Positions 1 through 8,645 of a DNA stretch of 64,000 nucleotides are shown one piece after another (the first letter of the stretch is position 1; every line of letters starts with the position of its first letter). The stretch comes from CAWCDJ01 sp963796675. GTDB lineage: Bacteria; Acidobacteriota; Terriglobia; Bryobacterales; Bryobacteraceae. The stretch is from contig CAWCMS010000005.1 in the NCBI GenBank assembly GCA_963796675.1, forward strand, positions 124,001-188,000, read 5' to 3'. Both the position numbers and the translations under genes were made by a program. Under the pieces are notes generated by a model. It worked only from the letters and a program-made list of their open reading frames with translations, searched no databases and had not been told where the DNA came from.

Positions 1-2283
1 CTCGTTGACGGTGCGGAAAGCGAGGACCGGAAGTTGAGGATCGGCTTGACGGACGATCTGGCGGATGGTTTGAAAGGCCTGCTCCGAAGTGCCATGTGCG
101 CGCACGTAGAAGGTGCCCATGGCGTCGTCGCCCTCGAAGATCGGAAACCAGACTTCTTCGGATTGCTCGCGGAGACCACGGTAACTGATATCGCCCACAA
201 CGCCGACGATTTTGATGTCGGTCTTGGTTCCGGGGAGAGTGCCGCTGCCGATGAGGGCCCCGAGCGGACTGCGGCCGGCGAAGTAGTGATTGACGAACGC
301 CTGGTTGACGATCGCGGAGCGACGGCCGGTTTCGCCGATGGGATGGGAGTCGCGTTCGTCAAAATCCCGGCCGGCGAGCAGCGGGATTCCCATGGTGGCA
401 AAGAAACCGGGGCTGACGGCATTCATATCGAGGTCGCGCTCGGTGGTGAAGCGGTGGTCGGTCTGGATGGTGACGGGATTGTTCCAGCTTCCGCCGGTCA
501 ATAACAGGATGCGCGCCACGGCGGAATTCCGGGTGACGGGAGCGACGCGGAGTTCTGCGTAGATGCGGCGGATGAGCTGCCGGGCTTGATCTTGCGAATA
601 CGTATTCCTCTCCGGGTCGAGCGAGAAAGATACCAGGTTCGATGTGTCGAAACCGGGGCCTTTCTCGATCAGGCTGGAGAGCGAACGCATGAATAGCGCG
701 GCGCCGACAATCAGGATCAGGGAAAAGGCCACCTGGAGGGTGACGATGCACTTGCGGAGGCGAATGCCGCCGAATCCCGTGCCTCCACGTTCCCGGAGAG
801 ACGCGATCAGGTTGTCGCGGCCGGCATGGAGAGCCGGCACGAGCGAACTCAGGAGGCCCGAGACCACACTGGCGAGGAACGCGAATGCGACCAGCCGCAA
901 GCTAAGGCTGGCATCGAGAGCATTGGACGCAACCTCGCGCGGCAGGAACGAGATCAACGCGCGAATCGCCGGCGGGCCGAGTGCAATGCCGAGAGCTCCG
1001 CCGGCGAACGAAAGCAGGAGTCCATCGGCAAGCAGTTGGCGCCCGATGCGGCCCCGGGAGGCGCCGAGAGCCAGGCGAGTGCCGATCTCCCGCCCGCGCG
1101 CCGAACCTCGCGCAAGAAACAGGCCCGCCACGTTCAGACAGGCGAGTCCAAGCAGGACGCCGGTAGCGGCAAACAGAAACCAGAGCGGCTGAGTGAGACT
1201 GCGGCGGAGTCCGGAGTGGCCTTGGGGCGCGGGGATCAGTTGGAGCGTCGAGGCGAGAAAGAGCCGGCGGTCCTCGGCGGCAACGCTTGGGAAGCCGACG
1301 CGGTGCGTGTCCTCTTCGAGCATCGCCTTGAACCAGACCTGGAGACCGGTCTGCGCCTGCGTGACCGTGAGGTCCGGACGAAGGCGGCCGAGGATCTGCA
1401 TCCATCGAGTGCGCCGGTCCAGGAGATTGTGGAAGGCCGGAATGACCTGTTCGGACATCGAAGCCGGGATCCAGAACGCCGGAACTACACCGACATCGAT
1501 GCCTCGGAATTGGGCCGCGGCGACGCCGACGATGGTCATGGGGTGCTGGTTGACCAGCACCTTGCGGCCGAGAACATCCGGGGCGCCTCCAAACTGCGAT
1601 TGCCAGAAATCATAGGAGAGGACGATCACGGGTCCGGCGAGGGGCGCCTCATCGTCCTGATCCTCGATGACGCGGCCGAGCGTTGGGCCTACGCCGAGGA
1701 CCGAGAAATAGGTGCCGGAGACGATCTCCGCGCCTACGGGTTTGGGGTCGCCTCCGGCCGAAAGATTGACCGTAGTTTCGGCTCGGCAAAGCACGCCCTC
1801 AAGAAACCGGGGCTGCTGCTCGAGGTCGCGACAGATCGGGTAGGACATGAGGTTAAAGGACCCGAAGCCGTTGGCGAGCTGAGGTCCCTTCCAATCGACG
1901 AGGACCAGGCGTTCGGGATCGCGGACGGGAAGCGGGTGCAGGATGACCTGGTCGACCAGAGAGTAGATTGCGGTAGTGGCGCCGATGCCGAGCGCGAGCG
2001 AGATCAGAGTGACGCTGGTGAAGCCGGGGCTACGCAGAAGGGAACGGGTGGAGAAGCGGAGGTCGTAAAGGAAATCGCGAAGCCAGCGGCCAAGCCAGAT
2101 GTCCCGGACTTCCTCGCGCACCTGGGTAAGGCCGAGTTCGCCCGCAACGCGGCGGCGCGCCTCGGGCTCGGGAATGCCCGACGCGGTCAGGGCAGCGACC
2201 CTGTGATCAAAATGGTATTGGAGCTCATGATCGAGCTCGCGCTCCAGTGACCCGCGGCGGAACCAGTTGAAGATCCGCATCAT
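1..2283 (-). CDS. MacB/FtsX-like ABC transporter permease, partial, with apparent frameshift
   Basis: Reverse-strand frame open from an ATG at 2283 to the window edge (about 760 codons; the C-terminus lies outside). The start overlaps the stop of the upstream PadR gene as ATGA, so the two are translationally coupled. The N-terminus carries the short soluble region common in acidobacterial orphan permeases, followed by a first membrane segment (TLISLALGIGATTAIYSLVD), a MacB-type periplasmic region, then FtsX-like membrane helices around LWFLFAATGVLLGLACLNVA and the cytoplasmic loop REIGTRLALGASRGRI. A second periplasmic domain begins after ALFMRSLSSL. No ATPase is encoded next to it in the window. 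Near 91-94 the frame jumps: the expected continuation GTSEQAFQTIRQIVRQ is in another frame, needing one base added or two removed. Family call is firm; substrate unknown. Confidence 0.85.
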   Translation of the reverse strand, partial: MMRIFNWFRRGSLERELDHELQYHFDHRVAALTASGIPEPEARRRVAGELGLTQVREEVRDIWLGRWLRDFLYDLRFSTRSLLRSPGFTSVTLISLALGIGATTAIYSLVDQVILHPLPVRDPERLVLVDWKGPQLANGFGSFNLMSYPICRDLEQQPRFLEGVLCRAETTVNLSAGGDPKPVGAEIVSGTYFSVLGVGPTLGRVIEDQDDEAPLAGPVIVLSYDFWQSQFGGAPDVLGRKVLVNQHPMTIVGVAAAQFRGIDVGVVPAFWIPASMSEQVIPAFHNLLDRRTRWMQILGRLRPDLTVTQAQTGLQVWFKAMLEEDTHRVGFPSVAAEDRRLFLASTLQLIPAPQGHSGLRRSLTQPLWFLFAATGVLLGLACLNVAGLFLARGSARGREIGTRLALGASRGRIGRQLLADGLLLSFAGGALGIALGPPAIRALISFLPREVASNALDASLSLRLVAFAFLASVVSGLLSSLVPALHAGRDNLIASLRERGGTGFGGIRLRKCIVTLQVAFSLILIVGAALFMRSLSSLIEKGPGFDTSNLVSFSLDPERNTYSQDQARQLIRRIYAELRVAPVTRNSAVARILLLTGGSWNNPVTIQTDHRFTTERDLDMNAVSPGFFATMGIPLLAGRDFDERDSHPIGETGRRSAIVNQAFVNHYFAGRSPLGALIGSGTLPGTKTDIKIVGVVGDISYRGLREQSEEVWFPIFEGDDAMGTFYVRAHGTSEQAFQTIRQIVRQADPQLPVLAFRTVNE

Positions 2284-2618
2284 CGACTGCCCTCCTCGAA
2301 GATCAGGTTGACTGCGCCGGAGAGGCGCGCCCAGCTATCCTTCTCGACGGCGAGTTGGCGGCGTCCGGCGGGCGTAAGCGAGTAAAACTTCGCCTCCCGG
2401 CCAGTCTCCGACTGTTTCCACTCGGCGCGCAGCCAGCCTTTCTGCTGCAGCCGGTGGAGGGCGGGATAGAGCGAGCCCTGGTTGACCTGGACCACCGACC
2501 GCGAGATCAGCTCCAACCGTTGCGCAATCCCGTACCCATGAGCTGGTTCGAGAGATAAGATCTGAAGGATCAGCATGTCAAGAGTGCCTTGCGGAATGGG
2601 AAAGCGCGGAGACGGCAT
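2280..2618 (-). CDS. PadR-family transcriptional regulator
   Basis: A 112-residue winged-helix protein of the PadR type. The N-terminus (IPQGTLDMLILQILSLEPAH) and the following GYGIAQRLELIS and GSLYPALHRLQQKGWL are the classic PadR helix-turn-helix and wing signatures. The C-terminal part contains GREAKFYSLTPAGRRQL, typical of short PadR-s1 proteins. It probably represses the downstream permease, which it overlaps by ATGA; PadR regulators in this lineage are commonly paired with such permeases. The 132 bp between it and the divergent thiE gene must hold its promoter. Confidence 0.92.
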   Translation of the reverse strand: MPSPRFPIPQGTLDMLILQILSLEPAHGYGIAQRLELISRSVVQVNQGSLYPALHRLQQKGWLRAEWKQSETGREAKFYSLTPAGRRQLAVEKDSWARLSGAVNLIFEEGSR

Positions 2619-2750
2619 CGATACCTCAAGCTTCTACCGCTGAGCATATACCCCAGATAGGTCGAAGGTCAAGGTGTGGCGTCGGCGAATCCGTAAACCC
2701 CAACTTGCCACGGTCGAGCCACGGTTCCGTGTATCATAGGCAATTCGCTC

Positions 2751-3395
2751 ATGAGGCTTGCACTGCCCCGTGTTTATCCCATCCTGGACACCGAAACGCT
2801 CTCTGCGCGAGGCATCCGATTGGAGACTGCCGCCGCGGCATTCCTCGATGGCGGGGCCGGAATCCTGCAGATCCGCCATAAGGGCCACTGGAGCCGCGAC
2901 ATCTTCGCGGCCGCCCAAGGTGTAGCGCGCCTGTGCCGCGAAGCCGGAGCGCCGCTGATTGTCAACGACCGCGCCGATTTCGCCCTGCTACTCGATGCCG
3001 GCCTGCATGTAGGCCAGGACGATCTGCCGCCCCGCGACGCCCGCCGCCTGATGGGCTCCGATGCAGTGATCGGCTTTTCCAGCCACAACCCTGCGCAGCT
3101 CTGCGCGGCGGGCGGCGAACCCGTCGACTACGTGGCGATCGGCCCGGTCTTCTCCACCGCCTCGAAGCAGAATCCCGACCCCGTGGTGGGCATCGTAGAG
3201 GTACGCAGGTGCCGGAGCCTGATCGAAAAGCCGCTGATCGCCATCGGCGGCATCACGCTCGAGAACGCCCGCGAGGTGCTCCGCGCCGGCGCCGATTCGC
3301 TGGCCATCATCGCCGGTCTGCTTCCTGAATCGCCTTCCGCGCAATCGCTCCGCCAACGGATGGAACAATGGCAACAACTCGTGACAGCGGTCTAG
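2751..3395 (+). CDS. thiE: Thiamine-phosphate synthase
   Basis: A 214-residue TIM-barrel protein joining HMP-pyrophosphate and the thiazole phosphate to make thiamine monophosphate. Visible ThiE motifs in order: QIRHK (about 40-44, pyrophosphate binding), VNDRADFAL (71-79), HVGQDDL (86-92), GPVFSTASK (131-139) and the phosphate-binding IAIGGI (163-168). Length is normal. FSSHN replaces the more usual STH-type motif, a mild departure. No other thi genes lie nearby. Its last 28 bases overlap the start of an APC permease gene, so the two are probably co-transcribed. Confidence 0.92.
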   Translation: MRLALPRVYPILDTETLSARGIRLETAAAAFLDGGAGILQIRHKGHWSRDIFAAAQGVARLCREAGAPLIVNDRADFALLLDAGLHVGQDDLPPRDARRLMGSDAVIGFSSHNPAQLCAAGGEPVDYVAIGPVFSTASKQNPDPVVGIVEVRRCRSLIEKPLIAIGGITLENAREVLRAGADSLAIIAGLLPESPSAQSLRQRMEQWQQLVTAV

Positions 3396-4753
3396 TCAAA
3401 GGTCTCGGCCTGATCGACGCCACCACCCTGGTGATGGGCTCGATGATCGGCTCAGGCGTCTTTATCGTGGCCGCCGATATCGGCCGCCAGGTGCAATCGC
3501 CGGGCCTGATGATCCTCACCTGGCTGATCACCGCGGCCCTCACTCTCACCGCCGCCCTCAGCTACGGCGAACTCGCCGCCGCCATGCCTCATGCGGGCGG
3601 CCAGTACGTCTACCTCCGCGAGGCATTCGGCCCTCTCTGGGGTTTCCTCTACGGCTGGACCCTTTTCATGGTCATCCAGACCGGCACGATCGCCGCCGTG
3701 GCCGTGGCCTTCGCCAAGTACACCGGGGTATTTTTCCCGTGGATCTCGGCGCAAAACTATCTGGTGGGCAGCGGAAAAATCGGGCTCACCACGCAGCAAT
3801 TGCTGGCCATCGCCATCATCGTCTTTCTCACGTGGTCGAACACTCGCGGCATCCGTACCGGCGCGATGGTGCAGAACGTCTTTACCTTCGCCAAGGTGGC
3901 GGCGCTGCTCGGCCTCATCGCTTTCGGCTTCCTGCTGGGACGCAATCCGGAAGCCGTCGCCAGCAACTTCCACGATTTCTGGCGCAACTCTTCCTGGAGT
4001 TTCGACACCGTGCGCCTGGTAGGCGTGGCGATGGTAGGTGCGCTTTTCTCTTCCGACGCCTGGAATAACGTCACCTTCACCGCGGGCGAGGTACGCAATC
4101 CGCGGCGCAATCTTCCCCTGTCGCTCGGCCTCGGAGTGCTGATCGTCTCGACGCTCTACATCGCCTCGCAGTTTGTCTATCTGAACGTGCTGACGTTCCC
4201 GGAGATCCAGCACGCCGTGGAAGACCGCGTCGCCACGGCCGCGGCCTCGAAGATGTTCGGCGGAATCTCGGTCCAGTTGATGGCCGCCGCCATCATGATT
4301 TCCACCTTCGGCTGCGCCAACGGACTGATCCTCTCGGGCGCCCGCGTCTACTACGCCATGGCCAAGGACAAGCTCTTCTTCCGCAAAGCCGGCGAGCTCC
4401 ACCCCACCACCCACGCCCCCGTTTTCTCCCTGGGCGTACAGTGCATCTGGGCTGTCCTGCTCACTCTTAGCGGCAGTTACAGCGACCTCCTGGATTATGT
4501 TATCTTTGCGGTACTGCTTTTCTACATCCTGACGATCGCCGGACTTTTCGTGCTCCGCCGCACGCAGCCGGACCTGGAACGTCCTTACAAGGCGATCGGA
4601 TACCCGGTGTTACCGGCTGCTTACATACTGGCCGCCGGATTGATCGAAATTTTGCTTTTGCTGTACAAGCCGGACTACACCTGGCCGGGGCTCATCATCG
4701 TGGTGCTGGGTCTACCGGTCTATTTCATTTGGCGAAGGAACGCGAGCCTATGA
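3368..4753 (+). CDS. APC-family amino acid permease
   Basis: A 461-residue integral membrane protein with about 12 hydrophobic helices. The first helix carries the APC substrate-binding signature MGSMIGSGVFIV; later segments include the conserved AALSYGELAAAMPHAGGQYVYL and the cytoplasmic sequence ALFSSDAWNNVTFTAGEVRNPRRNLP, typical of LAT/amino-acid antiporter-like APC members. Substrate cannot be told from sequence. The start overlaps the end of thiE by 28 bases and the stop overlaps the next permease as ATGA, giving a three-gene unit thiE-permease-permease. The next in-frame ATG would remove the first helix, so 3368 is taken as the start. Confidence 0.9.
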   Translation: MATTRDSGLVKGLGLIDATTLVMGSMIGSGVFIVAADIGRQVQSPGLMILTWLITAALTLTAALSYGELAAAMPHAGGQYVYLREAFGPLWGFLYGWTLFMVIQTGTIAAVAVAFAKYTGVFFPWISAQNYLVGSGKIGLTTQQLLAIAIIVFLTWSNTRGIRTGAMVQNVFTFAKVAALLGLIAFGFLLGRNPEAVASNFHDFWRNSSWSFDTVRLVGVAMVGALFSSDAWNNVTFTAGEVRNPRRNLPLSLGLGVLIVSTLYIASQFVYLNVLTFPEIQHAVEDRVATAAASKMFGGISVQLMAAAIMISTFGCANGLILSGARVYYAMAKDKLFFRKAGELHPTTHAPVFSLGVQCIWAVLLTLSGSYSDLLDYVIFAVLLFYILTIAGLFVLRRTQPDLERPYKAIGYPVLPAAYILAAGLIEILLLLYKPDYTWPGLIIVVLGLPVYFIWRRNASL

Positions 4754-6189
4754 ATCTTTTCGCAACGAAATCGCTCGACCGCATTGTTGCCGAATCCGAA
4801 AGCGGCTCACACCACCTGAAGAAAACGCTGGGGCCTTTCAACCTGGTGGCCCTCGGCATTGGCGCGATCATCGGCGCTGGTCTGTTCTCCCTGACCGGCA
4901 TTGCCGCCGCCGATAACGCCGGACCGGCGGTGGTCCTCTCATTCGTGGTCGCTGCCATCGGTTGCGCATTCGCGGGCATGTGCTACAGCGAATTCTCCAC
5001 CATGATCCCCATCGCCGGCAGCGCATACACCTACGCGTACGCCACCATGGGCGAACTGCTGGCCTGGATCATCGGCTGGGACCTAGTGCTCGAATACGCC
5101 GTAGGCGCCGCGACCGTCTCCGTCAGTTGGTCGAGTTATGTCACCAAGCTGCTGCACATGTATGGCTTGCAGCTTCCGCCGAAGTTTACCGCCTGCCCGT
5201 GGGACCAGCCCGCCGGTTACATTAACCTCCCGGCTGTCCTGGTGGTGATCGGGATTTCGGTACTGCTGATGATCGGGATTTCGGAATCGGCGCGAGTCAA
5301 CGCGGTGATTGTCTGCATCAAGGTGACGATCGTCATCGTCGTCATCTGCATCGGCTTCGCATACGTGAACAAGGCCAACTACACACCGTTCATTCCGCCC
5401 AACACCGGCACCTTCGGTGAGTTCGGATTCAGCGGCGTGATGCGAGCCGCGGCCGTGATCTTTTTCGCCTACATCGGCTTCGATGCCGTATCCACGGCGG
5501 CCCAGGAGGCCAAGCGCCCGCAGCGCGATATGCCGATCGGCATTATCGGCTCGCTGATCATCTGCACTATCCTCTACATCCTGTTCGCGCGCGTTCTGAC
5601 CGGCATGGTGCCCTACCGCAAGTTCCACGGCGATGCCTCTCCGGTCGCTACCGTGATCTCGCTCTTCCCCTACGCCTGGCTGCAGACTTCGATCGTCATC
5701 GGCATCATCGCCGGCTACACGTCGGTAATCCTGGTGATGCTGCTCGGGCAATCGCGCGTCTTCTACTCGATGTCGCGCGACGGTCTGCTGCCCAAAGTCT
5801 TTTCCGATATCCACCCCTCCTGGCAGACGCCCTACCGCTGCAATATGATCTTCATGGTTTTTGTTTCCTTGTTCAGCGGCTTCCTGCCGATCTCGAAGCT
5901 CGGCCACATGACCAGCATCGGCACCCTGCTGGCGTTCGTCATCGTCTGCATCGGGGTGGTTGTCATGCGCCGCACCAACCCGACGGCGCCTCGGCCGTAT
6001 CGCACTCCGCTGGTGCCGCTGGTTCCGATTCTCGGAGTCATCGTGTGCTTCGCCATGATGGTGTCCCTCGACATCGAAACCTGGTACCGGCTGGTGATCT
6101 GGCTGGTGATCGGTCTGGCGATCTACTTCGGCTATAGCCGCCACCACAGCCATCTGAGGCAGGCCGCCGAAACGGTCGCCAAGCGCTAA
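4750..6189 (+). CDS. Cationic-amino-acid-transporter-like APC permease
   Basis: A 479-residue permease of the CAT/YfnA branch of the APC superfamily. The N-terminus LKKTLGPFNLVALGIGAIIG followed by GAGLFSLTG is the hallmark first helix of this branch; IPIAGSAYTYAYATMGELLA (helix 3) and FFAYIGFDAVSTAAQEAKRP (helix 6) are equally characteristic, and the C-terminal half has RVFYSMSRDGLLPKVFSDIH. Start chosen at 4750 (MNLFATK) because the ATG overlaps the previous stop as ATGA; a start 21 bases upstream is possible. CAT-type transporters often carry basic or neutral amino acids, but the substrate is not determinable here. Confidence 0.9.
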   Translation: MNLFATKSLDRIVAESESGSHHLKKTLGPFNLVALGIGAIIGAGLFSLTGIAAADNAGPAVVLSFVVAAIGCAFAGMCYSEFSTMIPIAGSAYTYAYATMGELLAWIIGWDLVLEYAVGAATVSVSWSSYVTKLLHMYGLQLPPKFTACPWDQPAGYINLPAVLVVIGISVLLMIGISESARVNAVIVCIKVTIVIVVICIGFAYVNKANYTPFIPPNTGTFGEFGFSGVMRAAAVIFFAYIGFDAVSTAAQEAKRPQRDMPIGIIGSLIICTILYILFARVLTGMVPYRKFHGDASPVATVISLFPYAWLQTSIVIGIIAGYTSVILVMLLGQSRVFYSMSRDGLLPKVFSDIHPSWQTPYRCNMIFMVFVSLFSGFLPISKLGHMTSIGTLLAFVIVCIGVVVMRRTNPTAPRPYRTPLVPLVPILGVIVCFAMMVSLDIETWYRLVIWLVIGLAIYFGYSRHHSHLRQAAETVAKR

Positions 6190-6194
6190 AGCCC

Positions 6195-7028
6195 ATGTCC
6201 CGGCTCCTGCTGGCAAGCGCGGCGCTCGCGATGGCGGCGTTTGCCCAGCAGGCGCAGAATCCCTCGCCGATGGTGGAGCACAGCCGTGCCCACCCCAGAC
6301 TTCCCGAAACGCATCCTCCCGGCCGGCGCGAGAAGCTCGACCCCGGCACGCTCTACGTGCCGCCTGGCTCGGCTCCCGAACTCCTGATCTTTTTTCACGG
6401 CGGAAGCTGGCTGCCGGAAGTGGCAGCCGCGCGCAATCGCATCGCCGTAATGAGTGTCCAGGCGGGCTCCGGCTCGTCGACTTATGCGCGCCTGTTCACC
6501 GATCCCGAGCGCTTTCCGAAGCTCATCGAAGAGGCCCGCACCATATCCGGAATCCGCTTCCGCCGCATTCTCCTCGGAGGCTGGAGCGCCGGGTGCGGAG
6601 CCGTGCGCCAGATCCTGCGGACGCCCGCCGCCTACGCGATGGTCGATACCGTGGTCTGCATCGACGGCATCCACACCGACTACATCGATGGCAAGCCGGG
6701 GCCCCTCGAATCGAAGCTCGATCCGGCCAACCTGGAGATCTGGGCGCAGTTTGCACGCGACGCCATCGCCGGCCGCAAACGGTTTCTCGTGACGCACTCC
6801 GAAATCTTCCCCGGCACCTTCGCGAGCACCACCGAGACCGCCGATTGGCTGCTGGCTACGCTCGGATTGAAGCCGCGGGCGGTGCTCCGCTGGGGTCCTA
6901 TGGGCACCCAGCAGTTAAGCGAAATGCGCGCCGGCGGCTTCCATCTGATCGGCTTCGCCGGCAACTCCGCGCCCGACCATTTCGATCAACTCCACTCGCT
7001 TCCCGAGTATCTGAAGTGGGTTCGCTGA
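6195..7028 (+). CDS. Secreted alpha/beta-hydrolase-like protein
   Basis: A 277-residue protein beginning with a Sec signal peptide (about 1-17, LLLASAALAMAAFA, cleavage near AFA-QQ). LLIFFHGGSW (about 62-71) looks like the oxyanion-hole HGG segment and LLGGWSAGCGA (about 127-137) like a nucleophile elbow GxSxG, so an alpha/beta-hydrolase fold is likely. A candidate catalytic histidine lies in APDHFDQLHSL near the C-terminus. It follows the permease by 5 bases, so it may belong to the same transcript. Substrate unknown; the exact subfamily was not recognised. Confidence 0.7.
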   Translation: MSRLLLASAALAMAAFAQQAQNPSPMVEHSRAHPRLPETHPPGRREKLDPGTLYVPPGSAPELLIFFHGGSWLPEVAAARNRIAVMSVQAGSGSSTYARLFTDPERFPKLIEEARTISGIRFRRILLGGWSAGCGAVRQILRTPAAYAMVDTVVCIDGIHTDYIDGKPGPLESKLDPANLEIWAQFARDAIAGRKRFLVTHSEIFPGTFASTTETADWLLATLGLKPRAVLRWGPMGTQQLSEMRAGGFHLIGFAGNSAPDHFDQLHSLPEYLKWVR

Positions 7029-7125
7029 CAATCCCCAGGGCGAAATGCTCGCGTTCTCACCGCTGGCCAATCGCCGGTAACGAAACGAACAGTCCCTCCG
7101 AACGTTCCGGGCGTAACATCGCCGC

Positions 7126-8475
7126 ATGGAACGGAGGACGTTTTTCGTCAGCGCGGCTGCGTTCGCAGCCGGTAACCGTCCGAGCGACACCATCCGCATC
7201 GCCTGCGTTGGCCTGCGCGGCCGCGGCGGTGACCACCTCAAGGCGTGGAGCGGCAGGCCGAACGTCCAAATCGCCGCCCTTTGCGATGTCGACGAAAATC
7301 TCATCCGCAAACGGTTGCAGGAGTTCGAAAGCGCTGGCACCCGCAAGCCTGCCGTCTTCACCGATTACCGCAAGCTCATGGAAGACCGCTCGATCGACGC
7401 CGTCTCCATCGCTACTCCGAATCACCACCATACGCTGCAAACCATCTGGGCCTGCCAGGCCGGCAAAGACGTCTACGTGGAGAAGCCCTGCTCCCACACC
7501 ATGTTCGAGGCCAGACAGATTGTGGCCGCCGCGCGCCGCTACGGCCGGATCGTGCAGCATGGCACGCAGAGCCGCTCCATCCCCGTCTACCGGGAGGCCG
7601 TCGACCTGATGCGCAAGGGCCTGCTCGGCGATGTCTACATGGCGCGCGCCGTCTGCTTCAAGTGGCGCGGAGGCATTGGCAAAGCTCCGGTGGAATCCGT
7701 CCCGCCGGGCGTCCATTACGACCTCTGGGTGGGACCGGCGCCCATGAAGCCGTTCACGAGAAATCGGTTCCACTACAACTGGCACTGGCAGTGGGATTAC
7801 GGCAACGGCGAGATCGGCAATCAGGGCATCCACGAGCTCGACACCGCGCGCTGGGGCCTCGGCGTAAAGCTTCCTGTGCGCGTCAGCGCGGGCGGCGCCC
7901 ACCACATGTTCAACGATGACCAGGAGACGCCCAACGTCCTCATCGCCACGTTCGAATTCGAGGCCGATGGCATGAGGAAGACGCTGGTCTTCGAATCGCG
8001 CCCGTGGATCACCAACCACGAGGCCGGCATCGGGGATTCCGACCCCGCGGGAAACGCCATCGGCAATATCTTTTACGGCTGCCGCGGCTATCTCGTTCTC
8101 GACGAGCACGATACCGGCTACAAGTCCTGGCTGGGCAAGGAGCGCCACCCTGGCCCGGACCGGACCCAGGCCGAAGGCGCCTTGGCCGGGTTCGTCTACC
8201 GGGCCGAGCGCCGCCTGGGGTGGGCGGAGCCCCGCGGCGGAGACCACTTCGGCAACTTTCTGGACGCCGTCCGCACACGCAACCGCGAAACGCTGAATGC
8301 CGAAATTGAAGAGGGCGCGACCTCGGTCATGCTGGTACACCTGGCCAACATTTCCTACCGCCTCGGCCGCACGATCGAATTCGACCCGCTGAGCGCGACC
8401 TGCAAGGACCCAGACGCCCAGGCGATGTTCACGAAGCCCTACCGCGCCCCATTCGTGGTCCCGGAAGTAGCGTGA
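7126..8475 (+). CDS. Gfo/Idh/MocA-family oxidoreductase
   Basis: A 449-residue NAD(P)-dependent oxidoreductase. The N-terminal RRTFFVSAAAFAAGN looks like a short or degraded twin-arginine leader. The Rossmann domain follows (IRIACVGLRGRGGDHL, then AALCDVDE), with the family motif VYVEKPCSH whose Lys is the catalytic lysine of the EKP motif. The C-terminal domain contains NWHWQWDYGNGEIGNQGIHE, a pattern common in the large secreted acidobacterial/planctomycete subgroup. These enzymes usually act on sugars, cyclitols or modified glycosides; the substrate is unknown. Stop lies within a few bases of the start of the short region holding the SRP RNA. Confidence 0.9.
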   Translation: MERRTFFVSAAAFAAGNRPSDTIRIACVGLRGRGGDHLKAWSGRPNVQIAALCDVDENLIRKRLQEFESAGTRKPAVFTDYRKLMEDRSIDAVSIATPNHHHTLQTIWACQAGKDVYVEKPCSHTMFEARQIVAAARRYGRIVQHGTQSRSIPVYREAVDLMRKGLLGDVYMARAVCFKWRGGIGKAPVESVPPGVHYDLWVGPAPMKPFTRNRFHYNWHWQWDYGNGEIGNQGIHELDTARWGLGVKLPVRVSAGGAHHMFNDDQETPNVLIATFEFEADGMRKTLVFESRPWITNHEAGIGDSDPAGNAIGNIFYGCRGYLVLDEHDTGYKSWLGKERHPGPDRTQAEGALAGFVYRAERRLGWAEPRGGDHFGNFLDAVRTRNRETLNAEIEEGATSVMLVHLANISYRLGRTIEFDPLSATCKDPDAQAMFTKPYRAPFVVPEVA

Positions 8476-8526
8476 TAGCAACGCTCCCGAGCCCGCAGTG
8501 GCCCTCATGCTACGATAAATACTTGT

Positions 8527-8629
8527 CAGGTCTCGGGCTCCGTGCAACGGACGGCTGCAAACCCCGCCAGGTCCGGAAGGAAGCAACGGTAGCGGTGCGG
8601 TTCGTGTGCCGCGGATTACCCGGGGCCTG
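8527..8629 (+). ncRNA. ffs: Bacterial small signal recognition particle RNA (4.5S type)
   Basis: The apical-loop core is unmistakable: GCCAGGTCCGGAAGGAAGCA around 8566-8585 holds the universal GGAAG tetraloop region and symmetrical internal loop that bind Ffh. The outer helix closes cleanly: CAGGTCTCGGG at 8527-8537 pairs over 11 bp (two G-U) with CCCGGGGCCTG at 8619-8629. Total length about 103 nt matches the short bacterial form without an Alu domain. It sits 16 bases before dnaX, a neighbourhood seen in many bacteria. Ends are from pairing, so they may be off by a few bases. Confidence 0.93.
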
Positions 8630-8645
8630 GCATTTGCCCGACCCC

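Noticed and set aside
826..2250. Long plus-strand open frame (474 residues)
   Set aside because: Antisense of the permease; very charged, no domain, and the reverse frame shows clear MacB-like motifs.
8472..8645. 58-residue extension of DnaX
   Set aside because: The bases form the SRP RNA.
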